Source of the DNA: Bacteroidales bacterium
GTDB lineage: Bacteria > Bacteroidota > Bacteroidia > Bacteroidales > GCA-2748055
Assembly: GCA_016936975.1 (NCBI GenBank)
Contig: JAFGWU010000090.1
Coordinates: 1-56,740, forward strand
DNA length: 56,740 bases
Direction: 5' to 3'
In this document: positions 45,888 to 55,166 of the stretch, piece by piece
Layout of the letters: each line of letters starts with the position of its first letter
Numbering within the stretch: position 1 is the stretch's first letter
Notes under the pieces: generated by a model
The model's input: only the letters and a program-made list of their open reading frames with translations
Database searches by the model: none
Told to the model about the DNA's origin: nothing
Program-made: the position numbers and the translations under genes

Positions 45888-46553
45888 ATGATGAATCCCG
45901 CATTGATCGATTCTGCCAAAGCATTTGTTAAATCCCGGCTCGAAGGTGCCGAGTCAGGTCACGACTGGTTCCATATCGAGCGGGTCTGGAAGATGGCCAG
46001 GGTTATCCGGAAGATGGAGAAGAAGGGCGATATCCTAATTATCGAACTGGCCGCCCTGCTGCACGATATCGCAGATCCGAAGTTCAATGACGCTTATCAT
46101 GACAGGAGTGCGGACACTGCTTATGATTTTTTGATTGCTGAAGGACTGAACAGAGATAAGGCCGCACAGGTTAAAGCGATCATCAATCATATCTCCTTCA
46201 AAGGGGGTATAGATCCTGCCCGAATCGATACGATAGAATTTAAAATCGTTCAGGATGCCGATCGCCTCGATGCCATGGGCGCAATCGGAATTGCACGGGC
46301 CTTCAATTACGGCGGATTCAAAAACAGACCCATCCATGATCCGGAAATCCCCCTGCAGAATTACAGATCCTCAAAAGAGTATCATGCGTCAGCGGCCCCG
46401 ACCATTAATCATTTCTATGAAAAACTCCTCAGGCTGAAGGATCTCATGAATACCGATTCAGGCCGTAAAATTGCCTCGGAGCGGCACCGGTACATGGAGC
46501 AATTCCTTCAGCAATTTTTCAGGGAATGGAATTTTCAACCACGGAACGATTGA
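45888..46553 (+). CDS. HD-domain phosphohydrolase
   Basis: The 221-residue protein is a stand-alone HD hydrolase: SGHDWFHIERVWKMA near 23-37 holds the first His ligand, LLHDIADPKF near 57-67 the HD pair (H59, D60), and QDADRLDAMGAIG the last Asp. This composition fits the family of small metal-dependent nucleotide or phosphate hydrolases represented by YedJ-type proteins. It begins 9 bp after rnfA, so it is likely co-transcribed, though no functional link with Rnf is known to me. ATG codons at 45888 and 45891 are both possible. Confidence 0.87.
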   Translation: MMNPALIDSAKAFVKSRLEGAESGHDWFHIERVWKMARVIRKMEKKGDILIIELAALLHDIADPKFNDAYHDRSADTAYDFLIAEGLNRDKAAQVKAIINHISFKGGIDPARIDTIEFKIVQDADRLDAMGAIGIARAFNYGGFKNRPIHDPEIPLQNYRSSKEYHASAAPTINHFYEKLLRLKDLMNTDSGRKIASERHRYMEQFLQQFFREWNFQPRND

Positions 46554-46644
46554 TTGCCGAAGCAGGAAGAAGCTTCCGGGTCAGAGCTTCCGGTTCCCTC
46601 GTTTCTTATCTAAATGATAAATTTCCCTGCTGCCACAAGCTCAT

Positions 46645-48000
46645 TTAGAACAGGAAATTAAGATTGATATACAATCCGCTGTCCCCGTCCTCCTTCCTGG
46701 CTGCAAAACCATAATCCACCGTGATGATGAAATTCTGGTTGATGGCTATATGCACCCCGCCACCATATCCCAGGTGCGGCACCTCCTCCTCATCCAGGTC
46801 AATAATATTTTCGGGCAGGTTTGCGGGCAGGCTGCCGGGTAACCCCGTAGTATCGAATTTGTACTTCTGGGTAACCATCCCGGCATCGAGGAATCCGGAA
46901 AGGGCGATATACACATTCTGGTTCCATACTGTTGTTCTCAGAATTTTTCCCCGTAGTTCAATATTTCCATAGGCAAATCCGTCACCCGCCACACGGTTTC
47001 TCCTGATACCACGCACCGTTTTGGATCCCCCTACCCCGTCACTGGTCAGCTTTGGGGCGGTATTAAACAGGTAAGGCAGCATATAAAAAGGCATCTCCCC
47101 GGTGAGCTTGCCCTGATAGGAGAGCCTGTAGGCCAGGCTCATCCATTCAGGAATCAGTGTAAAATACTGCCGGTGGGTAAAGACCAACCGTGTGTAACTG
47201 TAACTGGTATTGCTTAAAAATGAAGGGGCATAATGCAGCTGCATCTCCGTCCAGATCCCCCTGAACGGATTGGGCTCATTGTCGCGGGTATCATAAACCA
47301 GGCCGGCCTTCAGGATGGTATGTCCCCCTCCGTTGGCCTGATCCTCCGGAATCAGTCCGTACTGCACATAATTTCCGTAAAGGCTGTTGTAGGAAAGCAG
47401 ACCGGAAGTTTTGCCCTCATTCAGCTTGTCGACATCCACCGAATCAATTTTATTGCCGTAGTAGGCAACCCCAGCGAGCCACCTGAAGCGGTTCCCGGTA
47501 ATCTTCCCCTGGAAATCGGCCTTCAATCTCAACAGTTGTCTGGCATGCCTGTAGTAAAGGGCATTCCGGTTATCATGCATATCGGTGCTTGCCTCGTAAT
47601 CCATGTCATACACCGACTGGTATCCATTAAAACCATAAAAATCTAGCGCTTTCTCAGTCAGGTAACTCGCTTCAAAAAAAGAACGGATTCCGGGAATAAG
47701 CTTATCCGTATCGTAGGTTATCTGATTAATTCCATTGCCTTTTGTCGTGCGCGACCATTCAATATACACGGAATGATCATACATCGGGTAGCGCGACCCG
47801 TCGCCGTACCAGTAAAGGTTGACGAGTGCACCGTATTTGAAGCCGATATCGGCATCATAAGCCACTACAGGAACCCCTCCGAGGGAGAATCCTTTTTTAA
47901 TCTTCTCTTCCTTTCCGGTGACAATAGTATCCTGGTCAAGGGCAGAGAGGTTCGAAACAGAAAACATGGCAACGATCAGCAGAAAATTTATTCTTTTCAT
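46645..48000 (-). CDS. Omp85/BamA-like surface antigen beta-barrel protein
   Basis: The 451-residue protein has a signal peptide (MKRINFLLIVAMFSVSNLSA) and then a beta-barrel of the D15/Omp85 type with no POTRA domains. Typical strands alternate aromatic residues, and the late GGSKTVRGIRRNRVAGDGFAYGNIELR region (split here: GGSKTVRGIRRNRV and AYGNIELRGKIL) resembles the conserved VRGF/Y motif of loop L6. The C-terminus ends in an aromatic residue (NLNFLF), as outer membrane barrels do. The function may be membrane insertion or transport; it is unknown. It stands alone, convergent with the HD gene. Confidence 0.82.
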   Translation of the reverse strand: MKRINFLLIVAMFSVSNLSALDQDTIVTGKEEKIKKGFSLGGVPVVAYDADIGFKYGALVNLYWYGDGSRYPMYDHSVYIEWSRTTKGNGINQITYDTDKLIPGIRSFFEASYLTEKALDFYGFNGYQSVYDMDYEASTDMHDNRNALYYRHARQLLRLKADFQGKITGNRFRWLAGVAYYGNKIDSVDVDKLNEGKTSGLLSYNSLYGNYVQYGLIPEDQANGGGHTILKAGLVYDTRDNEPNPFRGIWTEMQLHYAPSFLSNTSYSYTRLVFTHRQYFTLIPEWMSLAYRLSYQGKLTGEMPFYMLPYLFNTAPKLTSDGVGGSKTVRGIRRNRVAGDGFAYGNIELRGKILRTTVWNQNVYIALSGFLDAGMVTQKYKFDTTGLPGSLPANLPENIIDLDEEEVPHLGYGGGVHIAINQNFIITVDYGFAARKEDGDSGLYINLNFLF

Positions 48001-48075
48001 CAGGATTTGGTTTTAGTCAGGGGTCAATTTATAAATAATTTTCTTTCAGCCTACCTGAGTAATAATTATATTAGC

Positions 48076-48083
48076 TACATTTA
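48076..48083 (+). promoter_or_regulatory. possible -7 box for EEP-family gene
   Basis: TACATTTA lies 17 bp before the ATG at 48101 and matches TAnnTTTG except for the last base. Confidence 0.28.
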
Positions 48084-48100
48084 ATTTTCAAATTCCACCC

Positions 48101-49198
48101 ATGAAAACCTTAAAAATACTGCTTTATCTTCTTGCCGCAGCGGCAGGAGTGTTTATTCTGTTCCTTCTTTACTCTACCCTCGATGATTATCAGCCCGAAA
48201 AACAGGAAGCGGTTTACCGTTCGGATCAACCAGGTGTTTTTACCGATTCCGTACAGCTTTCCATGCTTATCTGGAATATCGGGTATTGCGGACTGGATCG
48301 TTCGATGGATTTCTTTTATGACGGGGGCAAACAGATGCGCCCTTCAGAAGAGGGTGTAAACAACAACCTTAAGGGGGTCCTGGAAACGCTTATGCCCTAC
48401 CGTTCTTATGATTTCGTGCTGATCCAGGAACTGGACAGAAAGTCCAAAAGAAGTTACCGGATAAACATGCAGGAGGTTATCGGAGCATCTTTCCCGGAAC
48501 ATCACCATTTTTTCGGAAAGAATTACGACGTCACCTTTGTGCCCATCCCCCTGAAAGAGCCTATGGGGAAGGTGGAATCGGGTTTACTGACCCTTTCCAG
48601 AGCCAATCCCGCATCGGTGGTCCGTTACAGTTTCCCAGGAAATTACGCCTGGCCCGTGAAACTGTTTATGCTCGACCGCTGTTTCCTGGTTAACCGATAT
48701 CCTGTTGTCACCAGCAGGATAGGGCCGGGTTCCTCCGGTACAACCCCGCAAGAAAATAAAGAGCTGGTCGTCATCAATACCCACAACTCTGCCTATGACG
48801 ACGGATCCTTGCGAAAACAGCAGATGGAGTATCTGAAGCAATTTTTGCTGGATGAATACGGAAAAGGTAATTATGTGATTGTTGGCGGAGACTGGAACCA
48901 GACGCCTTACGGCTTGAAGCCGGAACTGCCCGGTCACCTGTTTGATACGATCAACCTGACTTACGTGGAAAAAGATTATCCTGATCCCGGATGGCCCTGG
49001 GCATTTGATCCCGGGAAGCCCACCAACCGGCGGGTCAACACCCCTTATGACCGGGGGACCACCCTGACCACTGTCATCGATTACTACCTCCTCTCCCCCA
49101 ACATCGAAGTAAAGCATATTCAAACCGTTGATGTCGGATTCACCTATAGCGATCACCAACCCGTTGAACTGGGGATCGGTCTGATCCCTGCAAAATAA
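48101..49198 (+). CDS. endonuclease/exonuclease/phosphatase-family protein
   Basis: The 365-residue protein has an N-terminal membrane anchor (ILLYLLAAAAGVFILFLLYST) and an EEP (DNase I-like) fold: LSMLIWNIGYCGLD with the catalytic Asn, LIQELDRKSKRSY with the metal Glu, VVINTHNSAYDDG, the GGDWNQTPYG block with Asp and Asn, and the final SDHQPVELGI with His. The catalytic set is complete. Nuclease, sphingomyelinase and inositol phosphatase activities all occur in this family, so the substrate is open. It leads a plus-strand set with the penicillin acylase-like gene, 15 bp downstream. Confidence 0.88.
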   Translation: MKTLKILLYLLAAAAGVFILFLLYSTLDDYQPEKQEAVYRSDQPGVFTDSVQLSMLIWNIGYCGLDRSMDFFYDGGKQMRPSEEGVNNNLKGVLETLMPYRSYDFVLIQELDRKSKRSYRINMQEVIGASFPEHHHFFGKNYDVTFVPIPLKEPMGKVESGLLTLSRANPASVVRYSFPGNYAWPVKLFMLDRCFLVNRYPVVTSRIGPGSSGTTPQENKELVVINTHNSAYDDGSLRKQQMEYLKQFLLDEYGKGNYVIVGGDWNQTPYGLKPELPGHLFDTINLTYVEKDYPDPGWPWAFDPGKPTNRRVNTPYDRGTTLTTVIDYYLLSPNIEVKHIQTVDVGFTYSDHQPVELGIGLIPAK

Positions 49199-49213
49199 TT
49201 AAAACATATTGTA

Positions 49214-51604
49214 ATGAAAGCTTTTAAAAAAATTCTCACGGGACTCGGAATCGTTATCCTCATACTCATTTTCGGAGGATTTCTGTTATTGAACCAACTC
49301 CGCAACCGGGCCATTCCGGATTACAATGCCGCGATCACCCTTGAAAACCTCAAGGGTTCGGTGACCGTTTACAGGGATTCCCTGGCCATCCCGCACATTT
49401 ATGCCGACAATGAAGCGGACCTTTACCGGGCGACCGGGTATATTATGGCACAGGATCGGTTTTGGCAGATGGATCTGATGCGCAGAATTACCCTTGGCCG
49501 GCTTTCTGAAATTTTCGGATCGGGCATGATTGAAACGGATCATCTTTTCAGGGCCTTTGATTTCAGTAAAAAATCGAAGATGGTGATCGAGCGGACCGAT
49601 CCTTCAATACTGAGCTGCATTGAAGCTTTTTCAGACGGGGTGAACCAGTTTATAGAACAAAACCGTAAAAAGCTCTCTTTCGAGTTTACGATGTTGGGAT
49701 ACAAACCCGAATCCTGGGAATTGATTCACACCTTCAACCTGATCGGTTACATGGCCTGGGATCTGACTTCGGGCTGGGATCCCGACATGGCCCTTTTTGA
49801 ATTATCACAGGTCCTGCCGGATACCCTTTTTAAAGAGTTGATTCCGGATATGGATCTGCAAAAAGCCTATGTTTTTCCGGATTTTGAGATTGACGGCAGG
49901 ATCGGTCTGAATACTTCCATGTTTGAGGGAGCAAAAGCCATCGACGAACTTGGTCTGAAGGTTTTTGAAGCCTCAAACAACTGGGCCGTCTCCGGGGATA
50001 AAAGTGTCACGGGCAAACCCTTTATGTGCAATGATATGCACCTTGGACTGATGTCCCCCGGTATCTGGTACCAGATGCACCAGGTCGTTGAAGGGAAGCT
50101 CAATGTCACGGGCGTGGCCCTGCCCGGTGCCCCTTATATCATCTGCGGGCACAATGATGATATTGCCTGGGGAATGACGAATGTGACCGTCGATAATATA
50201 GATTTCTATCTTGAAACCATTAACCCGGAGGATTCCGGACAATACCTGCTTGACGGGGAGTGGAAGGATATGGAAACCATTGATGTTGAGATAAAGGTAA
50301 AGAAAGAGGAGCCGGTTATCAGGACCATCCGTTACACCCACCGCGGCCCGGTGGTCAGCAGCCTGAAAGGCATTGAGGACCGGGTTATATCTGCAAGATG
50401 GCTCGGCTCGGACTTCAGCAATGAGCTGGTATCGGTTCACATGCTTAACCGGGCCGGGAACTGGGAGGATTTCCGGGGGGCATTAAAGACTTTTGTGGCT
50501 ATCGGACAGAATATTGTATATGCCGACCGGTTCGGAAATATCGGTTTACAGACATCCACCGGTGTTCCCATTCGCGAAGGAGCGGGTATGTTCATATACC
50601 CCGGGGATACGTCGCAATACGACTGGAAGGGCCTCGTTCCGTTTGAGGAGCTCCCTTACTCCTTTAATCCTGAATGCGGTATGGTGTCCAGTGCCAATAA
50701 TAAAACCGTCGGGGATGATTATCCCTATTATATAGGCACATGGTTCGATCAGCCATACCGGATAAACAGGATCAGGGAGATGCTGTCGGAAAAAGATAAA
50801 TTCGGAACCGGCGATTTTAAGAGGATGATTACCGACCAGGTGTCTGCATTCGCAAAGGATTTTACCCCGGTGTACCTCGATGCAATCCCTTCAGATTCTG
50901 ATGGCCTGTATGGCGAAGCCCGTTCCCTTCTTGAGGAATGGGATTACCGGATGTCGGCGGAATCCCCTGCCCCGCTTATATATGAAATAATGTATCTTGA
51001 GCTTACAGATGCACTGTTCCATGATCAGGTTGGGAATGAACGGATGAAATATATGTATTCAGAAGGGGCGAGGAATCTCGTTCACAGGATCAGGGAACAG
51101 GGGGATTCCCCCTGGTGCGACGATGTTACCACCACGGGGATAAAAGAGACGTTCGAAGATAATATCCGTAGAGCTTTCAGGGAAACGGTCGATACCCTTT
51201 CAGTAATGTATGGCGACAATCCGTCTGAATGGCAATGGGGCGACCTGCATAAGGTATCGCTGAACCATCCGATGGGCAGTGTCGATATCGTAAACAAACT
51301 CTTTAAAACCAACCGGGGGCCCTATCCCATCGGAGGAAGCTATCACACCGTTTGTCCATATAAGTACCCGATGAACGAATCCTTTGTGGCCAATCATGGT
51401 GCTTCCGAGCGTCATATATTCAATACGGCGGCCTGGGATGCATCTTTGACCGTCATTCCCACCGGCACCTCGGGTGTCCCTGCCTCACCGCATTACCTGG
51501 ATCAAACAAACCTGTATATGAATAACCGGTTTCACGCTGATTATTTTACCCGTGAAGCTGTAGAAAGAAATGCACTTTATAAAACCATAGTCAGGAAACC
51601 ATGA
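49214..51604 (+). CDS. penicillin acylase family protein (Ntn hydrolase)
   Basis: Members of this family are N-terminal nucleophile amidohydrolases that hydrolyse penicillins or acyl-homoserine lactones after self-cleavage. The 796-residue precursor starts with a membrane segment ([20 protein letters not shown]). It then has a spacer and the nucleophile motif [14 protein letters not shown], where S254 would be the mature beta-chain N-terminus. Further blocks are [21 protein letters not shown] near 305-320 and [10 protein letters not shown]. Substrate is unknown; quorum quenching is an untested possibility. Its TGA stop overlaps the ATG of the next gene (ATGA). Confidence 0.9.
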   Translation: MKAFKKILTGLGIVILILIFGGFLLLNQLRNRAIPDYNAAITLENLKGSVTVYRDSLAIPHIYADNEADLYRATGYIMAQDRFWQMDLMRRITLGRLSEIFGSGMIETDHLFRAFDFSKKSKMVIERTDPSILSCIEAFSDGVNQFIEQNRKKLSFEFTMLGYKPESWELIHTFNLIGYMAWDLTSGWDPDMALFELSQVLPDTLFKELIPDMDLQKAYVFPDFEIDGRIGLNTSMFEGAKAIDELGLKVFEASNNWAVSGDKSVTGKPFMCNDMHLGLMSPGIWYQMHQVVEGKLNVTGVALPGAPYIICGHNDDIAWGMTNVTVDNIDFYLETINPEDSGQYLLDGEWKDMETIDVEIKVKKEEPVIRTIRYTHRGPVVSSLKGIEDRVISARWLGSDFSNELVSVHMLNRAGNWEDFRGALKTFVAIGQNIVYADRFGNIGLQTSTGVPIREGAGMFIYPGDTSQYDWKGLVPFEELPYSFNPECGMVSSANNKTVGDDYPYYIGTWFDQPYRINRIREMLSEKDKFGTGDFKRMITDQVSAFAKDFTPVYLDAIPSDSDGLYGEARSLLEEWDYRMSAESPAPLIYEIMYLELTDALFHDQVGNERMKYMYSEGARNLVHRIREQGDSPWCDDVTTTGIKETFEDNIRRAFRETVDTLSVMYGDNPSEWQWGDLHKVSLNHPMGSVDIVNKLFKTNRGPYPIGGSYHTVCPYKYPMNESFVANHGASERHIFNTAAWDASLTVIPTGTSGVPASPHYLDQTNLYMNNRFHADYFTREAVERNALYKTIVRKP

Positions 51605-52365
51605 AATTAAGAAACATTCTGGGTATTGATATCGGAGGCTCCGGCATCAAGGGAGCAATCATCGATACCAAAAAGGGGAAACTCCTCTCGGAACGATTCC
51701 GGGTCCCCACGCCCCAGCCTCCGACGGCCGAGTCTGTTGCTGAGGTTATAAAGTCCATCACAGAACATTTTAAATGGAAAGGAGCGGTTGGAATAGGATA
51801 TCCCGGAGTAATCCAGCACGGAATTGCTCGTACGGCCCACAACCTGGATGAGAGCTGGATCGACTGCGATCTGAACGGCCTCTTCTCAAAAACAACCCGC
51901 TGTACGGTCCATGTTGTCAACGATGCGGATGCCGCAGGTATGGCGGAGATGAAATTCGGGGCCGGAAAAGGACAAAAAGGGGTTGTCCTGCTGGTGACCG
52001 TTGGTACCGGCCTGGGCACCGTGATGTTTACCGACGGAAAACTTGTCCCGAACCTGGAGCTTGGTCACATTATCCTTAAAGGGGATGATGCGGAGCTCTA
52101 TGCCTCCGATGCGGCACGCAAGAACCAGGAACTCGACTGGCCGGTGTGGGCGGCAAGATTTGACGAATACCTGAAAAGACTCGAATCGCTGGTATGGCCC
52201 GACAGGATCATCATTGGAGGCGGCATGAGCAAGAAAGGAGACAAATTCTTGAAATACCTGACGACCAAGGCTCCTGTTGTGACCGCTGAATTATTGAACG
52301 AAGCAGGGATCATCGGAGCTGCCCTGATAAGCAGGTATTATAATAAGCTGGAGAAGAAGTCCTGA
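51601..52365 (+). CDS. ppgK: polyphosphate--glucose phosphotransferase-like ROK kinase
   Basis: The 254-residue protein is a ROK-family sugar kinase: phosphate loop [17 protein letters not shown] near residue 5-21, [10 protein letters not shown] near 105, [14 protein letters not shown] near 130 and LELGHII near 150. Its compact length and sequence fit polyphosphate glucokinase (PpgK), which phosphorylates glucose with polyphosphate or ATP. Polyphosphate use cannot be proven from sequence. It overlaps the previous gene by four bases, so the acylase-like protein and kinase are translated together, an odd pairing. Confidence 0.83.
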   Translation: MKLRNILGIDIGGSGIKGAIIDTKKGKLLSERFRVPTPQPPTAESVAEVIKSITEHFKWKGAVGIGYPGVIQHGIARTAHNLDESWIDCDLNGLFSKTTRCTVHVVNDADAAGMAEMKFGAGKGQKGVVLLVTVGTGLGTVMFTDGKLVPNLELGHIILKGDDAELYASDAARKNQELDWPVWAARFDEYLKRLESLVWPDRIIIGGGMSKKGDKFLKYLTTKAPVVTAELLNEAGIIGAALISRYYNKLEKKS

Positions 52366-52401
52366 TTATGCTGGAAATTTTCAGGGGTCAGTTACAATAA
52401 T

Positions 52402-52427
52402 TTGCCGGGGGTTTGAACCCCCGGCAA
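52402..52427. repeat. 12-bp stem extragenic palindrome
   Basis: TTGCCGGGGGTT and AACCCCCGGCAA form a perfect inverted repeat around TG. It lies between the convergent ppgK and VWA genes, 36 bp after one stop and 6 bp before the other. Only short T-rich runs flank it, so it may act as a bidirectional terminator without a T tract or be a repetitive extragenic palindrome. Confidence 0.75.
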
Positions 52428-52432
52428 TATTT

Positions 52433-54310
52433 CTAGTTGATTGCCTCAGAAGTTTTCACCAGTCTCAGAAACTCCGACCTGTAACCCTCTTCATCCACTC
52501 CTTTTGCTCCTTTTGCCAGTTCGATTACCCGGGCAATAGACCCTTCGGCTTTGAACTCCGAATCCCTCAGGATCATACCAAATTCCGCTACGGCGGCAGA
52601 GAACCTGAAACTATCAGATGTTCCTTCGATGTCAAGCAATTCACCTTTTATCGGGATCTCCACTTTTGTGCTGGTCTCTTCGTCGGACTTCTTGTACCTC
52701 AGCTTGACAGTCATTAACTCCCTTGCGGCTTTCAGATCAGCAGGCTTCCGGTTTGGCTGATACTTCAGGGGATCAATACTCACAGTCTCTTCTTCTGAAC
52801 CGGTCGGGATCAGTTCATAAAGCGCCGTGACGGTATGACCTGCACCCATCTCTCCCGCATCTTTCCGGTCATCATTAAAATCCTCATCATTCAATAACCG
52901 GTTTTCATACCCCACTAGCCTGTACTCCTTAACCCTTGCCGGGTTAAACTCAACCTGGAACTTCACGTCCTTTGCAATGATGAACAACGTCCCTCCAAAC
53001 TCGGTTACAAACACTTTCCGCGCTTCCTGGATGTTGTCGATATAGGCGTAATTACCATTCCCCTTATCGGCGATGATCTCCATCTTGTCATCCTTATAAT
53101 TACCCATCCCGAATCCCAGCACGGTCATGAAAATCCCCTTCTCCCGTTTCTCCTCAACCAGCCGCTCCATCTCTGCATTGCTGGATACACCCACGTTAAA
53201 GTCCCCGTCGGTTGCCAGGATGATCCGGTTGTTCCCGTTTTCAATAAAATGCTCCTCTGCCGTTTTGTAAGCCAGTCTCAGTCCGGCCCCGCCTGCCGTG
53301 GATCCTCCCGACTGAAGGTCATTGATTGCAGTCAGCATCTTATCTTTTTCCGAACCCGTTGTGGGTTCCAGTACAAGTCCGGCTGCACCTGCATAAACCA
53401 CAATGGCCACGCGATCCTCCGGCCTCAGCTCTTTCACAAGCAGGGTAAATGCATTCTTAAGCAGGGGCAGTTTGTTGGGACTGTTCATTGATCCGGAGAC
53501 ATCGATCAGGAAAACCAGGTTGGACGGGGGCAGTTTGCTCTTATCGATGCTTTTCCCTTTCAGCCCGATATGCAAAAGCTGGTGACCGGGATTCCATGGA
53601 CAGGCCGACAGCTCGGTATAGACCGAAAACGGGTGTTCCCCCTTCGGCTCCGGGTAATCATAGCTGAAATAGTTGATCATTTCTTCAATTCTTACCGCAT
53701 CCTTCGGCGGCATCTGGCCCATATTTATAAAACGCCTGATATTTGAATAGGAAGCCTTATCCACGTCGATGCTGAATGTGGAAAGGGGATTGTGCAGGAC
53801 ATCCCTGAAACCGTTCTCGTGGATCGCACTGTACCCTTCGGTGTTCCAGTCGGGATGCGGGACATGCATTCCCCTATAGTAACCGGAATTATCAGCAACT
53901 GCCAGGGAAACCATCTGGCTATAATTGCCCGACTTCCTTTCTCCCCTGCTGAGTTCGGGCATCTGAACCGACACTGCACCGTACCCGGTGACCACAACCT
54001 CTTCAAGAGCTTCTGACGATGGAATCATCCGGACATTTACCCGGACCTGCTCCCCAATCTTAACCTCCAGGGTTTCGTAACCAATATAACTGAATACAAG
54101 AATTTTATCAGAAGGATTAACGGTTATCGAATAGGTACCGCTGTAATCGGTCAACGTCCCGCGGCTGGTGTTCTTTATAACTACACTTACACCGGGCAAT
54201 GCATGTCCGTTTTCATCCGTTACAGTTCCCGAAACAACCCTGTTCTGCCCTGGGAAAACATAAAAGGATGATAAAACGAATATGACCAAAAATGAAATAA
54301 TTGTTTTCAT
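52433..54310 (-). CDS. VWA surface protein with CarboxypepD-reg and EVVVTGYG motif
   Basis: The ATG at 54310 gives 625 residues with a signal peptide (MKTIISFLVIFVLSSFYVFP); an ATG at 54337 lies nine codons earlier. Residues 24-97 form a carboxypeptidase regulatory-like domain. Residues 104-111 read EVVVTGYG, as in the N-terminus of SusC-type TonB-dependent transporters, but no barrel follows. Instead there is a YfbK-type N-region (FRDVLHNPLSTFSIDVDKASY, split: FRDVLHNPLSTFSI and DVDKASY), a von Willebrand A domain with MIDAS DVSGSMNS (270-277), and a YfbK C-domain (DUF3520). It faces the ECF sigma operon tail-away; its role is unknown. Confidence 0.88.
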   Translation of the reverse strand: MKTIISFLVIFVLSSFYVFPGQNRVVSGTVTDENGHALPGVSVVIKNTSRGTLTDYSGTYSITVNPSDKILVFSYIGYETLEVKIGEQVRVNVRMIPSSEALEEVVVTGYGAVSVQMPELSRGERKSGNYSQMVSLAVADNSGYYRGMHVPHPDWNTEGYSAIHENGFRDVLHNPLSTFSIDVDKASYSNIRRFINMGQMPPKDAVRIEEMINYFSYDYPEPKGEHPFSVYTELSACPWNPGHQLLHIGLKGKSIDKSKLPPSNLVFLIDVSGSMNSPNKLPLLKNAFTLLVKELRPEDRVAIVVYAGAAGLVLEPTTGSEKDKMLTAINDLQSGGSTAGGAGLRLAYKTAEEHFIENGNNRIILATDGDFNVGVSSNAEMERLVEEKREKGIFMTVLGFGMGNYKDDKMEIIADKGNGNYAYIDNIQEARKVFVTEFGGTLFIIAKDVKFQVEFNPARVKEYRLVGYENRLLNDEDFNDDRKDAGEMGAGHTVTALYELIPTGSEEETVSIDPLKYQPNRKPADLKAARELMTVKLRYKKSDEETSTKVEIPIKGELLDIEGTSDSFRFSAAVAEFGMILRDSEFKAEGSIARVIELAKGAKGVDEEGYRSEFLRLVKTSEAIN

Positions 54311-54496
54311 GACATCAGGTTTTAAGTTTGATTTCATTTAAAGGATGCAGGGATTTGATTAATTCCATAAATGCTCCCGGAAAATATTTCACAGGATTGC
54401 ATTAAAAGGTTTTTTAACCGAATAAAGGGGCTCTCAGGCTGGTGGCCGGTCAGGCTGCTGCGCTACCCCGATCCTGTCAGCATAAGGGCACGGTTC

Positions 54497-54527
54497 TTGA
54501 AGTCTATCAGGAAACCTCTTATCTTTA
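54497..54527 (+). promoter_or_regulatory. possible ECF operon promoter
   Basis: TTG (54497-54499) is followed after 20 bp by TATCTTTA (54520-54527), close to TTG-N19-TAnnTTTG. It lies 57 bp upstream of the sigma factor ATG. A promoter recognised by the ECF sigma itself would look different and was not identified. Confidence 0.35.
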
Positions 54528-54584
54528 TATGCCACGGAAGCAAAAGAGTAATAAAAAATTTAGCAGCATTTTTTTTAGAACCCC

Positions 54585-55166
54585 ATGCTGAAGGTCACCT
54601 GGAAACATCCTGAAAAGTCCGATGAGGAACTGATGAAACAGTTTATCGCATCAGGGAACCTGGATGTGCTGGGTGAATTATACACCCGTTACATGCACCT
54701 TGTATACGGTGTCTGCCTCAAGTACCTCAGAAACCGGGAAGACGCCCAGGATGCGGTTATGCAGATATTTGAAAAGCTGATCGGCACACTTCAGAACCAT
54801 GAGGTCCGGAATTTTAAGAATTGGCTGTACGTCCTCACCAGGAACCATTGTCTGATGGTTCTCAGATCAAAGAAAGCAGAGGACAACCGGATTGTAACCG
54901 ATGATTTCGATAAGGAATTTATGGAATCCCGGGAAGAATTGCATCCTTTAGACAGAGATGACGGGATTGCTGAAAAAGCTTTGAGTGATTGTATTGCACA
55001 TTTAAAAAAGGAGCAAAGGGATTGTGTAGAGCTATTTTACTTTCAGAAATTATGTTACGAGGAGATAGCTCGAAAACTCTCATTGGAAGTGAAGAACGTC
55101 AAAAGTCATCTTCAGAACGGAAAGCGTAATTTAAAAATCTGTTTAGAGAAAAAAAATGTCAGATAG
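54585..55166 (+). CDS. ECF-type RNA polymerase sigma factor
   Basis: The 193-residue protein has sigma-70 region 2 (ELYTRYMHLVYGVCLKYLRN, with DAQDAVMQIFEKLI) at about 30-70 and region 4 (EQRDCVELFYFQKLCYEEIA, then RKLSLEVKNVKSHLQNGKRNL) at about 140-185, without region 3, so it is an extracytoplasmic function sigma factor. It overlaps the next gene by 11 bp. That gene encodes a membrane protein that is likely its anti-sigma factor. An open frame starting at 54371 upstream lacks coding character. Confidence 0.92.
   Translation: MLKVTWKHPEKSDEELMKQFIASGNLDVLGELYTRYMHLVYGVCLKYLRNREDAQDAVMQIFEKLIGTLQNHEVRNFKNWLYVLTRNHCLMVLRSKKAEDNRIVTDDFDKEFMESREELHPLDRDDGIAEKALSDCIAHLKKEQRDCVELFYFQKLCYEEIARKLSLEVKNVKSHLQNGKRNLKICLEKKNVR

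Noticed and set aside
46554..46644. Terminator between the convergent HD hydrolase and Omp85-like genes
   Set aside because: Only a short GGAAG/CTTCC pairing without a T tract is visible, too weak to call.
54371..54613. 80-codon plus-strand frame before the ECF sigma gene
   Set aside because: It overlaps the sigma start in another frame, contains the candidate promoter and shows no protein-like pattern.
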